Below are positions 1 through 11,842 of a stretch of DNA of 64,000 nt, piece by piece. The notes beneath the pieces are model-generated. The model was not told the DNA's origin. It made no database searches and worked only from the letters and a program-made list of their open reading frames with translations. Every line of letters starts with the position of its first letter. Position 1 is the stretch's first letter. The translations under genes were made by a program, and so were the position numbers. The stretch covers positions 199,815 to 263,814 of the forward strand of contig KN834813.1 of assembly GCA_000827265.1 (NCBI GenBank), in the 5' to 3' direction. Origin of the DNA: Collybiopsis luxurians FD-317 M1. Taxonomy: Eukaryota; Basidiomycota; Agaricomycetes; Agaricales; Omphalotaceae.

Positions 1-3000
1 CAAGCTCGAGGTATCATCTTGTCAATGGGAGGCCAGACGCCGAATAACATTGCCTTGCCTTTGTTCCGAGAGAATGTCAAGATTTACGGGACGTCGCCGG
101 AAATGATCGACACCGCGGAGAACAGGTTCAAGTTCTCGCGTCTCTTGGATGAGATTGGAGTCGATCAGCCTCTGTGGAAAGAGTTGACGAGCTTCGAGGA
201 GGCGGAGGCGTTTTGCGAAAAAGTCGGGTACCCAGTCTTGGTTAGACCTTCGTACGTGCTTTCTGGCGCTGCGATGAACGTTGTGTCGACTGGAGACGAT
301 CTGGCCAACTACCTCACACAAGCTACGGCTGTCTCGAGAGAGCATCCCGTCGTTATTACCAAGTACATTGAGCAAGCCAAGGAAATCGAGATGGACGCTG
401 TGGCCAAGGACGGAAAGATGATTATGCACTACATCTCGGAGCATGTTGAGAATGCCGGCGTGCATTCTGGAGATGCGACATTGATTCATCCTCCTCAGGA
501 TTTGGATCCTCAGACCGTTCGTCAGATCGAAGAAGCTACCGCCAAGATTGGAAATGCGCTGAATGTGACTGGGCCATATAATATTCAGTTTATCGCGAAG
601 AATAACGAGATTAAGGTTATCGAGTGTAACCTCCGAGCCGCTCGTTCCTTCCCGTTCGTGTCTAAAGTCACAGGAATTGATGCTATCGAAATGGCAACCA
701 AGGTAATGCTCGGGTTACCCGTCGAGCCATACCCGGACGCTGGTATGCCATCCGACTATGTTGGCGTCAAGGTTCCTCAGTTCAGCTTCAGTCGACTCTC
801 TGGAGCAGATCCTGTGCTTGGTGTGGAGATGGCCTCGACGGGAGAAGTAGCGTGTTTTGGTGTAGACAAGTATGAGGCTTATTTGAAGGCTCTCATCTCG
901 ACCGGGATTGTTCCTCCGAAAAAGAACATTTTGTTCTCTATTGGCAGTTATCGAGAAAAGTTGGAGCTTTTGCCGTCGGTGCAGAGGCTTAGTGCTGCGG
1001 GGTATAATATCTTTGCTACGTCCGGAACAGCAGACTTTTTGACGGAGCACAATGTTCCTTGCAAGGTATGCTTGATTTTATTCTCTTTGATCGAGGTAGA
1101 TTGACCATTCGTTACTAGTACCTTGAGACTTTGGGCGACGATAGCCGCAACGCCCAAAAGTCTGAATACTCGCTCACTCAACACCTTGCCAATAACCTCA
1201 TCGACATGTACATCAATCTGCCGTCCAAGAACCATTACCGCCGTCCGGCCAGCTACACGAGTCAGGGTTATCTCTCGCGTCGTATGGCTGTCGATTTTGC
1301 AATTCCCTTGATCACCAATGTCAAGAATGCGAAGATGCTTGCAGAGGCTTTGGTACGGAAGCTGCCACTCGAAGTTTCGACAGTTGATTCCAAAGCTTCC
1401 CACCGCACGCATACTTTCCCTGGGCTGGTCAATGTCGCTGCGTTCGTCCCAGGACTCGCTGTGCGGAATAGCAATGATTTTATCGATGCGACTCGGGCCT
1501 CTATCAGTGCGGGATTTACCACTGCCATCGTCATTCCTCAAGCGCAAGGTAATGCGGTCGTCAATCGTGCCAGTCTCGAAGCGGCAAAAGCGAACGTTGT
1601 AGGCTCAGCTTACTGCAACTTTGCATTGAGCTTGTCTGCGTCGGCTGATAATGTTCAGCTTTTCGATGAGGAGCTGAAAGCGGAGGCGAAAGCTCTGTTC
1701 GTTCCTTTCCGCATTGCGAATAAACCTATTCCCTTGTCTGCTGTCGCCGCGCATTTCAGCTCGTGGCCGACGGAGAAACCTATCATCACCGATGCTAAGG
1801 GGTCCGACCTTGCATCTCTCCTCCTCCTTGCTAGCCTTCACAATCGCACGATCCATGTCACTGATGTGCAGAATGTTGACGATGTTCTTTTGATTTCGTT
1901 GAGCAAGGCGAAAAACCTCAAAGTCACTTGCGACGTATCCGTCTACTCTCTCTTCTTCACTCGCGAACAGTTCCCTTCTGCGACCTTCTTGCCTTCTCCA
2001 GAGGACCAAAAAGCGTTGTGGAAAAAGCTGGATATGATTGATGCCTTTTCTGTTGGAAGTTTGCCGTACAAGCTTGCGGCAGAGACAGGCAATGCAGGTT
2101 CTGCTGCCTCCGGGGTGGAGGAAGCGCTTCCTCTTTTGCTGACCGCTGTCACGGAAGGCCGGCTCTCGCTACAGGACATTACTACGCGCTTGCACGATAA
2201 TCCTGTTCAAATATTTGGCCTTCCGGAGCAGGCTCAGACTCACGTCGAAGTAGTCTTGGGACGAAAGGCGCCTCTAGTGAAAGCATTCCAATCCTGGTCA
2301 CCCTTGGGACAAACCCTCGTTTCCGGAGCGATTCATAGGGTGATTGTTCATGGTCAGACTCTGTTCCTCGATGGATCCCTCTCAGAGGTTCCAATGGGCA
2401 AGGATATCTCCAGTGCCACAATAAGCCATGGACCGAGCGCGGCGATTCCTACATCTCCTACCCTCAAACCGACGGATAATTTGGCTCCTGTGAGCGTGAT
2501 TCCACCTTCTCAATCCGGTGGATCTTTAGTCTACGGACCCGCGGCGCAGAGTCAACACTTTATGTCTCTCCAACCTCACCCCTCATTCCACCGCCGCCAC
2601 ATTCTATCTGTGAAACAGTTCACTCATCGCGACATGTACGATCTCTTCTCACTCGCCCATGAGATGCGTCTCCAAGTCGAGCGCAATGGGACTCTGGACA
2701 TTCTCAAGGGCAAAGTTCTATGTACTGCGTTCTATGAGCCCTCCACGCGTACGAGTTCATCTTTCGATGCGGCTATGAAGCGTTGCGGAGGCGAGGTGGT
2801 GCAGATCACTGCAGATAGCTCGTCGGTCGCGAAAGGCGAGTCGTTGCCAGATACGATTAGGACTTTGGGCTGCTACGGTGATGCTATTGTTATTCGGCAT
2901 CCCGATGTGGGCAGTGCGCAGCTAGCAGCCAAATACTCTCCCGTTCCTATTATCAACGCTGGGGACGGGATCGGTGAACATCCTACGCAGGTAAGTTGCT

Positions 3001-3678
3001 ATTCAGCTCTCAGTCTATTAATTGAAATACTAAGGACTCATGCTCTCAGGCCTTGCTTGACGTCTACACAATTCGTTCCGAACTTGGTACTCTTAGCGGA
3101 AAATCTATCACCTTGTTGGGAGATCTCAAGAATGGACGAACGGTTCATAGCCTGGTAACCCTCTTGTGCCTGTACTCTGTTCGCCTAAACTTTGTCTCTC
3201 CACCCTCATTGTCTATGCCTCCCAACGTCGTATCTGCCGCTCGTAAGGCCGGAATTCCAGTTCATCAGTGCGAGTCTTTGGATGAGGTCCTTGCTGATAC
3301 GGATGTCCTGTACGTCACTCGGGTGCAGAAGGAGAGGTTTGAGTCAGAGGTTGAGTGGCAACAGGTGAAGGATGCCTACCGGGTTGATCATGCGGTACTG
3401 GCTAGGGCTAAGGAGGAGATGATTGTCATGCATCCTCTTCCGCGAGTAAATGGTGGGTTTCTTTCTATCTTGACAAATATATAGATCGGCTGAAAGGTTC
3501 TTGTAGAAATTGACCCAGAAGTTGATTTCGATTCTCGCCGCGCAGTGTACTTCCGACAGATGCGTTATGGTCTTTTCGTACGTTCTCTGCTTCGTATCTC
3601 TTGCTCTCCCGAGCTGAACTGATTTTTTCTCACCCCTTGTAGATCAGGATGGCTTTGCTGGCGAGCGTTATGGGATAA
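1..3678 (+). CDS. URA2: URA2-type multifunctional CPSase/ATCase, 3' part (5' end outside window)
   Basis: C-terminal part of the fusion enzyme that makes carbamoyl phosphate and then carbamoyl aspartate in pyrimidine synthesis. Predicted exons: 1-1065, 1119-2990, 3050-3452, 3507-3577, 3643-3678. Domains in order: second ATP-grasp domain of the CPSase large subunit ([16 protein letters not shown] start), MGS-like regulatory domain (about 920-1065), a degenerate dihydroorotase-like domain (about 1270-2390), linker, and aspartate transcarbamylase (about 2570-3678). The ATCase shows the carbamoyl-phosphate loop [11 protein letters not shown], the HPTQ motif, MHPLPR and the terminal [10 protein letters not shown]. 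The dihydroorotase-like domain lacks the usual HxH metal site, which is normal for fungal Ura2, where DHOase is a separate enzyme. The 5' end is cut by the window edge. Identification is secure. Confidence 0.95.
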
Positions 3679-3839
3679 ACTAATGATACACTAAAAGTAC
3701 AAATACAACTTAAGTTATAATTGTGAAACAAAGCGCTCTAGTATGGTCCACAGGCTACCTATCCAGCTAGTGCTCGTGGTCGTAGCTTCATCGGAGGCAT
3801 TATCTAAGTACGACATGTTGTTGTCAAGACTGTAAATGT
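3679..3839. other. Short convergent 3' intergenic region
   Basis: About 160 bp separate the URA2 stop from the stop of the oppositely oriented NACHT gene. The stretch is AT-rich and must hold both 3' UTRs. No other feature was seen. Confidence 0.5.
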
Positions 3840-6782
3840 TTAATCAAAGAACTTCTTACCCTCGGATTCATCATCCGCAAGTGTTTTCTCAGAATGGCCA
3901 GATGGAGATGAAGATGTCTCTTCTGCTGGTGCGTTTTGCTGCGTTTGCTCTTCGACGGACAAGGAGTGGCGATGTCCCTCAGAAAGGTTAGATAGAGAAA
4001 CCTTCACTGCGTCGTTTTGTGGTACCGGAGCATTTATCTGGGTCCATTTTTCGATGCTCGAGGACTGGCCATTTCCCACGAAAGGGGTAGATAGAGGTGC
4101 CTTGATTGAGTCGCTTTGTACTAGGGCATCCGTCTGTGCCCACTTTCCATTACTCGGGGAACGGTGATGTCCCTCCGATATAGAAGCCTTGACTGCGTCG
4201 TTTGGTAGTACTAGAGCATTTGTCTGGTCATTGTACAAGGAGCGACGGTGATCTTGTTTACTTCGCTCTTCGAGATTGACAAGTTTATGAAAAAGTTCGG
4301 TAAGTTTACGATTGATTTCGCCGTTCCCAGCGTCCTAAACCATAGATGTTATATCGGTTGCTTGAAGCTCAAGTTAAAAAAGGGAAACCTGCATTGAAAT
4401 TGGCCTGGCCTTTGGCCCACCACTTCAGAGCCGTTTTCGCTTCCATGCTAGTTTGCACCGAAGAAACATCCTCCAGTAATATCTTCATCATTCTAGTCGA
4501 TGGGAGTGTCTTCCTGAGATGATGGATCCACTGCACCCTTGCATACATCCTCGTACCTGGGTTCACATTCGTAGAAGTTTCTCGAATAATAAGTAGAAAC
4601 TTTTCGGTGATCTCCTGGTGGCAATTCGCAACGATGATGGGTTCTGTCTTAAAAGCGGCCTTTGACTGCCAACCGTTGGGGTCTAATTCCAGGAGAGAGA
4701 TGCGACATGGCCAAGCAGAGCGTAGCACATTGGCTACTTGCTCTGGGCTTAGTCGACCATCGAGTAAAACCGATAATATTTCTTGTGGATTCGGAAGGCC
4801 ATTTAAGCACATATTGTATCGAAACACTGGAAGTGCCATTTGCATTCTTTCTTCCTTCCGGTGTGACAGGGAAGAAGGCATTTGGACATAAAATCCATTC
4901 TTGAACAGTTTGTATCGTTCCACCAGAGTGTCGAATTCGAGAAATGGCTGGCTCTCTTTCCATGATTCTTTACGTTTCTGTTGCGGTTAAGTAGAGAAAA
5001 ACAACGAAACATAGCAAGAGATACCGACTTTGGCCCATTTAGAGATGCTCCGAAGATGACCGAGGCAGTTTTCTAGCTCGGAAATATATTCACCAATAAT
5101 ATGCTTTCTTCGTAATGCTGTGTTCACATAGCGAACGAGGTCAAGCTGGTTGAGAGCAGCCAAAAGATTCGAGCTGGGATTCTTTATCTCCTGGCAATGC
5201 TTATACCAAACCCATGCGTACTTGTCGAAGATAGACTCTTCCGAGTCCTTCCTGTAAATATTTATTGATGTCGGTTCATCCCGAAAAGAATGCCACCTAC
5301 TTGTTACGGTTCACCGGTTGGACAATGCGCTTTAAGAGAGATAATGTGATTCTTTCGTTCAGCCTCTCCATACTGATATAGTAGTCCTCCGCCCTTTTAC
5401 AATCACCAAGAAAGTCCATGAAGGATGCGTGGCGCACCATTATACTGTCGTAGTTATTTTCCGGGATAAATAATATAGAATGTAAACCGTAAAGCAGCGC
5501 CTGAACCTTTCCCTCAGCAAGGCAGAGGAGGTTTTCGATATAATAACACGAATTTCGATGGTAGGGCCAGGGTATTTGTAGTCCCACCAGGGCAGGGCTC
5601 AAAATAAGAGCTATCACATCGAGAAGAAGTTCCCTAGTATCCTCTGTATGTGTCGAAAGGATTTGTTTGTACAGCAGATCCAGATTCCGATACGGGGATT
5701 CGGAGTTACCGGGAATGAGGAGATTCATCACGATTTCGAGTCGCTCAGTAGGCAGTCCACGACTGTCCCCCACATATTGCAGCACTGTAGATCCATAGAT
5801 GAATTGCCCACATGCCTTTTGAACAAGGTGTTGAATGACATCCTCGCCAGGCCAATCCATATTTACACGCTCACTGGGACCACGTTTCTGCCGTATCTCG
5901 TTGAATCCTTCACGAAAATACTGAGCAATATCCTTGTGACTTTCATAATCACGGCCCCCAACTTCGATGCTTCTCAAGATCGAGGAATATCCCTGATCCC
6001 TAAACGCATCTCGAATGGGAGGTTCAGGTCTGCTGCAGATGAGAAACTCGAAAGGTAAGGAGGCCTTATCCGTTTTGGCTTGACGTATGATGGATAATAG
6101 ACGCTGTTGGGACGGAATGTCACGACACTCATCTAAACCATCAATAACAATCAGGCGAGGGAGACTTTTCCACTGGTCCCGGGTTATATGGCTGCAAGGC
6201 TCTATTATGAGGCCCCGGAACTGCTTTTCCAGAGTCGCATGAATGATATCACGCCTTGAACAGATCGCAGCGTCAATGGAGTCTCTTAACAGCGGTAATG
6301 ATGCCAGTTGATGAGCTATAGTGAGAAAGAGGCGGCGCGAGTTGTTCCGTGCAGGGTCTGTCCGCGAGAAGAAGAAACTTGCAGCCAATTGCTGTTCTGA
6401 AAAATCTTCACAGATGGTCTGAGCAATTGCAGATTTGCCCACTCCCACTGCTCCATATAGCCAGTGAACGGAAGTCGTTTTAGATTCGTCCTCAATCCAG
6501 TTCTTCAGGATTCCTAGGATTCGGCGACGAGTTCCTGGATGGCAATTGGGAGGAGGGTAACGCTGCTCGGAATCATAAAAAGCTCCACTTGCGATATTTT
6601 CACTAAGAAGCTCTAGTCCGGCGCCCCCTTCAAGGGAGAAAATCATTTGTAAACTGAAAGGAAGGCTATTGGACCTACGTACGAAAATATTCCCTTCCCT
6701 GACTGACATACACATTCCCTTCTACATTCGTAAAGGTTGAATCACTTATTGTGAAATCTCTAGCTTTGGGGAAGTACGACAT
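3840..6782 (-). CDS. NACHT-domain NLR-like NTPase
   Basis: Fungal STAND ATPase of the NLR type, a family linked to non-self recognition and regulated cell death. Predicted exons (minus): 6782-6712, 6653-5301, 5251-5029, 4977-4388, 4267-3840; the last intron is least certain. The start is chosen because ATG at 6782 opens MSYFPKARDFTISDSTF, the short FTIS..TFxNVxGN leader usual before agaricomycete NACHT domains, and its GTATGT donor at 6711 splices in frame to the next exon. The NACHT domain shows Walker A GAVGVGKSAIAQT, Walker B LIVIDGLDECRD and sensor ICSRPEPPI. Downstream is helical sequence without obvious ANK, WD40 or TPR repeats. The tail contains about three degenerate 30-33-residue repeats (see findings). 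Which ligand or effector it uses cannot be told. Confidence 0.85.
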
Positions 6783-7618
6783 GTAGAAGAGTGTAAGAAC
6801 TAAAAGGTTGGAACCGGGATATTACTAAGGGTATATCCATGCAAATATCCAAGCGCCGAGCACTAGAGGAGGCAAACGCGGGCCAATCGGGGTGCAAAGA
6901 CATTCTTGATTGACATATTTAAAAAAGAATTGACTTTGCAGAGGTTATAATAAGTAGCTGTGCGAATAGCGCTGAAAATGACCAGCCTAGCGGCCTGCTA
7001 GTATACGGCTTCGGCAAGGTACGACTTCGAACTTGGGTACGCCACTGGCAGCGGGATGACATAAAGAAAGAAGAGGTAGAGTGTGTCCTGACGGAGTGTT
7101 TTTGAGAATACAATGCTCTTTGCATCCTCCACTGCAACAAATGACTACCTTGCAGGAAAAAGAAGACACAGGCCAGCTCGTTACCGATACTTTGCCGGCC
7201 AATGCGCACCTTATCACCTATGTACTACGCTTGTGACAGAACCCAAATTCATCGTATCCTCACATAATTCAGCCACTCGGTCAGTGGAATCGCCTATACG
7301 GTGCACAGATGGTCCCGAAATTCATCAAGATTGGAGGGTTGGAGTGTTCCTAATTCCATGGACTAGAACTCTCTACTGACCTCTAAAAAGGATCTAAAGG
7401 TCTGATCGATGGGTATCGATACCTACCTTGGCGGGAAACGCCTCCACGCCTCCATGGGACCGCCCCACGGGCCACTACCTCACTCGCGGAGAGATGGAGG
7501 AGTTAAACAATTGCTGACAAAGCTTTCTGATTGGTATTCTGACGTCAGAAGTACTAAATTCAACTTTGGAATTCCAGCTTGCAAAATTCGTTTCTCTTCC
7601 CCGAACCACCACCATCTC
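6783..7618. other. Divergent promoter region between NACHT gene and glycogen synthase
   Basis: About 840 bp between two divergent start codons. Short ORFs occur on both strands but none shows a recognisable family or coding signature. It probably contains both promoters and the glycogen synthase 5' UTR. Confidence 0.5.
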
Positions 7619-10266
7619 ATGGCCGACAAACGCGACGTACGAAGCCCGCTACTATTTGAATGCGCCTGGGAGGTCGCAAACAAGGTATTTTCGCTATTTT
7701 TCGCTAGAAAAGCCGTTAAAACTCCGAATCGAAGGTGGGAGGTATATATACAGTGATCAAGACAAAAGTTCCTGTTACCGTCTCTGAATACGGTGACCGT
7801 TACTGCCTCATTGGTCCTCTCAGCTACAAGACCGCGCCAATGGAAGTAGAATCAGAGGAACCAACGGATCCACATCTTGCTGAAACACTGGACGCCATGA
7901 GATCTCAGGGCGTTAAAGCTCTTTACGGACGATGGCTTATCGAAGGCGCGCCTCAAGTTTTGCTTTTTGACACCGGAAGCATGTATGACAAGCTGGATGA
8001 ATGGAAGGGCGACTTGTGGAACCTCGCCGGTATACCTAGTCCTCCCAACGATCACGAAACAAATGAAACGATAGTGTTCGGCTATCTTGTCGCTTGGTTC
8101 CTTGGCGAAGTACGTATAGCCTTCACTCTTCGATACACGCACGTTTCTGATACACTAATGTCTTCAGTACGTATCTCGTCAGCTGGATAAGGCAGTGGTC
8201 GCCCATTTCCACGAATGGCAAGCTGGTCTTGCTATACCGCTTTGCAGAAAAAGGCACGTTGACGTCACAACTGTCTTCACGACACACGCTACCCTACTTG
8301 GACGATACTTATGTGCAGGGTCGGTCGACTTCTACAACAATTTACAGTATTTCGATGTGGACCACGAAGCAGGAAAACGTGGTATCTACCATCGTTACTG
8401 CATCGAACGTAGCGCCACACATTGTGCCGACGTCTTTACGACCGTCTCCCACATCACCGCCTACGAATCCGAGCATCTGCTCAAACGAAAACCGGATGGT
8501 GTGGTGCCGAACGGTCTGAATGTCGTCAAATTTCAGGCGATGCATGAATTCCAAAATTTGCATTCAACGAGCAAGGCAAAAATTAACGAGTTTGTACGAG
8601 GTCATTTTTACGGTCACTACGACTTCAACCTAGATAATACATTATATGTGAGTTTTGTCGCCATCTTCCATCTTTCTGCAAACTGACGACCTGCAGATGT
8701 TCACTGCCGGTCGTTACGAGTACCGAAACAAAGGCGTTGACATGTTCATTGAGTCGTTAGCGCGTAAGCAAGTGTCCTTATAACAAGTTTTGCCGGTGAT
8801 CCATCGACCCTACGTAGGTCTCAACTACCGTCTTCAAAAGTCTGGTTCAACTAAAACGGTCGTCGCATTCATTATCATGCCTGCCGCGACCAATTCATAT
8901 ACCATTGAAGCCCTGAAGGGTCAGGCTGTAACAAAACAACTTCGCGATACCGTAACCGAAATCCAGAACCGTGTCGGTGAACGTCTCTTTGAGCATGCTG
9001 CTCGAGTGCATGGGTAAGTTACTATTGTGGTCCACAGTACACACCCTCAAATCGACCTGGTTTCCAGTGATCAAGCCGTCGCCCCAACCCCAGAAGAGCT
9101 TCTCTCGGCGGAAGACCTCGTCCTTTTGAAACGCCGTATTTTCGCTCTCAAGCGAAACTCTTTACCGCCAATTACCACCCACAACATGGCAGACGATGCT
9201 AACGATCCCATCCTAAGCCAAATAAGGCGGGTCAAGTTGTTCAACAATGAGCACGACCGTGTCAAGATTGTTTTCCATCCCGACTTCTTAAACTCAAACA
9301 ATCCTATTCTGGGCTTGGACTATGAGGAGTTTGTGCGGGGTTGCCATCTCGGCGTGTTTCCAAGTTATTATGAACCTTGGGGATACACACCTGCGGAGTG
9401 CACAGTGGTACGTCTACTGCCGAACTCGGAATTTTCCCTTCCAATAATGTCTCCTCTTAGATGGGAATCCCCAGTATCACCACTAACCTCTCCGGTTTCG
9501 GCTGCTTCATGCAAGATTTGATTGATCGACCACAGGACGAAGGATGCTATATCGTTGACCGTCGCTCGCAATCCGTCGAAGACTCTGTCAATCAGCTCAC
9601 CGACCACATGTTCTCCTTTTGCAACAAGACCCGACGACAGAGGATAAACCAGCGAAATCGCGTCGAGCGACTGAGCCCGCTGTTGGATTGGAAGAATTTA
9701 GGGATTGAGTATAGTAAGAGTCGGCAACTGGCGTTGAGAAGAGCGTATCCAGACCAGTTCTATGGTCCGGATGGGGAGCCATTAGCGGATGTGGAAGCAG
9801 ATGAGGATTACTTTGGTGGTGGAGTAGGCAGGCTGCCGCCGTTGAGCGTACCACCCAGCCCAAGGTTCCGAGGAGCTGCGACACCAGGAGATATCGGAAC
9901 TTTAACAGAAGAGGTTGGTGTTTTGGCCCTGGTTGATGTGGTATACTTCTGATCGTTTATGAAACATTCAGATGCAGTCATTGAGTACAAGCGACTATAG
10001 AGGTTACGGATGGCCATCTTCGGCAGAGGATGAAGAAGATTCTTATCCTTTGTGAGTTCTCAAGCATCCCTTCGTTTCTCAGTTTTCTCAGTTGTTTTTT
10101 TTTTTCTACTCATAGCCCCCTTGTAATGAAAGTTCGTTCAAGAGCCGGTTCAGTTATGAGCGGAGCAAGCACTCCGGGCGGCGGCACATTCAACAGTCTC
10201 ACGGAGCGTGATCTCCAGCAGGCAGACGAAGCCCTCAGTCAAGTCAAAATTAATGGAACCTCTTAG
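7619..10266 (+). CDS. GSY1: Glycogen synthase (GT3 family)
   Basis: Transfers glucose from UDP-glucose to glycogen in the cytosol. Start ATG 7619 ([23 protein letters not shown]) joins through a 50-bp intron (7685-7734) to [14 protein letters not shown], the conserved GT3 N-terminus. Further introns include 8110-8167 and one beginning at 8648; the rest follow the same short GT-AG pattern. Family landmarks: [23 protein letters not shown], the catalytic region [15 protein letters not shown] at about 9364-9408, and [13 protein letters not shown]. The arginine-rich helix after [15 protein letters not shown] is the glucose-6-phosphate regulatory segment in this family. The C-terminal tail has Ser-Pro sites ([11 protein letters not shown] and STPGG) like the phosphorylated tail of yeast enzymes. 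Full length, no breaks seen. Confidence 0.95.
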
Positions 10267-10657
10267 GTTCCCGCATATCGGGAAACCTTATGGACTTATG
10301 TTTAACCTTCTTCATTGTATGACGAGCTCAATATGGCCTTCGTGCGGAATATGAGGAGTAGATGTTGGAAGGAAAGATGCGACATTTGGAATAAAGATGG
10401 GTCGGAGCATATTCGAGCTAGATGCATTGTAACATTTCTTCGAAACGTCAACGCATGGCTATCATGGATTTTTGTCCTGTCAACACTTTCAATTCAATAT
10501 ATTTCTTTTCTTTAAGTGGAGCAGGCTTGTTTTGATCTTGCGTAGTAAACTGTAGCAATACCTTGATACTCAACGCTTTGACCATTCCTTTTATGGTATG
10601 TTACACATATTGTCTGAATTGAACTACATACGACTTCCTTCCAATTTCAGATTGCCA
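10267..10657. other. Intergenic, downstream of glycogen synthase
   Basis: About 390 bp. The right part (from roughly 10515) is homologous to about 11690-11842 and belongs to the tandem duplication of the 3' end of the neighbouring FAD oxidoreductase gene. Nothing else recognised. Confidence 0.5.
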
Positions 10658-11283
10658 TCAAGCTCCAAAAATAAGCTGTTCAAGCAGCGGATTGGAAAAT
10701 CGTTCCCGTGACTCCGCAAGCGAGCTGCCTCTACTGGATGTAATGCTAGATAGCGCACTCACAAATTCTTGGATTTCGTTCGGGTAGGTATCCTCCTGCA
10801 AATACATGATAACATCCTTACCTCTAACTGTTAGCCCCTGCCATTCCTTTGCCCAATACGGCCGGATGTTCAGCGGATTTCCATTAGCGTCGGTATACTG
10901 CGACCATATGTCCACGACATGTTGCTTATAGCCCAACCATTCTTGCTGGCTTGGGTTAACGGTAGTGAGGATTTCAATGGAACATGTTCCATAGTTGTTG
11001 TACCGTTGCGGGGCCATGATAACGTTGAATGAGCCTGTGATTCTCATCTCGAGCGTGACACGCATTGGACAGGTTTCGAGGGTGTTGTAAAATGTGGTTA
11101 TCGCGTCCCACCTTCAACAGAAGCTAAATCAAATTGAAAGTCCAGAATCGGCAACAAATGAACACACCATGCTTTTTGGATGACGGTGTAGTCCCGGGGC
11201 TTGCTACTTCCCTCCTGGGGTGCAAGGATAGGGATCTCCCACTCTGAATCCAAACATCTCATGTTTTCTGAAGGTCCTCCCAC
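10658..11283 (-). pseudogene. Duplicated 3' exons of the FAD/lactone-oxidase-like gene
   Basis: A second copy of the last two exons of the gene at 11843-14347, about 1.18 kb further downstream. The first block (about 11272-11165) encodes NMRCLDSEWEIPI..RDYTVIQKAWC. The second (about 11100-10658) begins WDAITTFYNTLETCPMRVTLEMR and ends LLEQLIFGA. Both stay open without stops or frameshifts, and splice-like borders are kept (an AG before AAAACATGAG). The His of the HWAK-type motif is Tyr here (RPYWAKEW against RPHWAKEW). No 5' exons accompany it, so it is either a decaying partial duplicate or an alternative 3'-terminal exon pair of the upstream gene. Confidence 0.7.
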
Positions 11284-11842
11284 CTCCCTCTGAATCTCCC
11301 ATAGCTCTCGGGGAGCATATACGCTAGCTTCTAACCAGATTCAGACTACTCGAGCTGCTATCTTGGTGGAATAGATATTAAGTTTGGGTTTAGTCTGACT
11401 ATTCCGCATCCCATTCATTCTGCTCTGCTGGAATTCTTTTTCCGCCGGCCTTCGCACACCTCACAGAGTTAGCTTCTCTTGGTCAGATGCTATTTAGCTG
11501 TAAACTAGTACACACGAAATTTGAGATTTTTAAGGAATGGCAAGAGAATTGCCAGAGGATTCTAGCGACACCCTTCAAAATGGTGGAGAAGCGCAAGCAG
11601 GACATCCGTAAAAGCACTGCTACCCTTGTCAACACTTGCAATCTGCTTGTAATTCTATACATTCATTTTTTTCGAATGTTGTGCTATCAATCCGTAGGTT
11701 TCACTTGTTTCGTCCTCAGGTACTAAACATCTGCATGTTTGATATGTAATGCTTTGCCCATTCCTTTTATGGTATGTTATACATGTTCTCAAATTGAACT
11801 ACAATAGTACACAAACAACCTTCATGCAATTTCAGATTATTG
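11284..11842. other. Spacer inside the tandem duplication
   Basis: About 560 bp between the duplicated exon pair and the stop of the main FAD-oxidase gene. The end from about 11690 is homologous to 10515-10657 (shared string around CCATTCCTTTTATGGTATG). The rest shows no gene. Confidence 0.4.

Noticed and set aside
1270..2390. Loss of metal-binding residues in the dihydroorotase-like domain of URA2 as a novelty
   Set aside because: The non-catalytic dihydroorotase-like domain is a known property of fungal Ura2 proteins.
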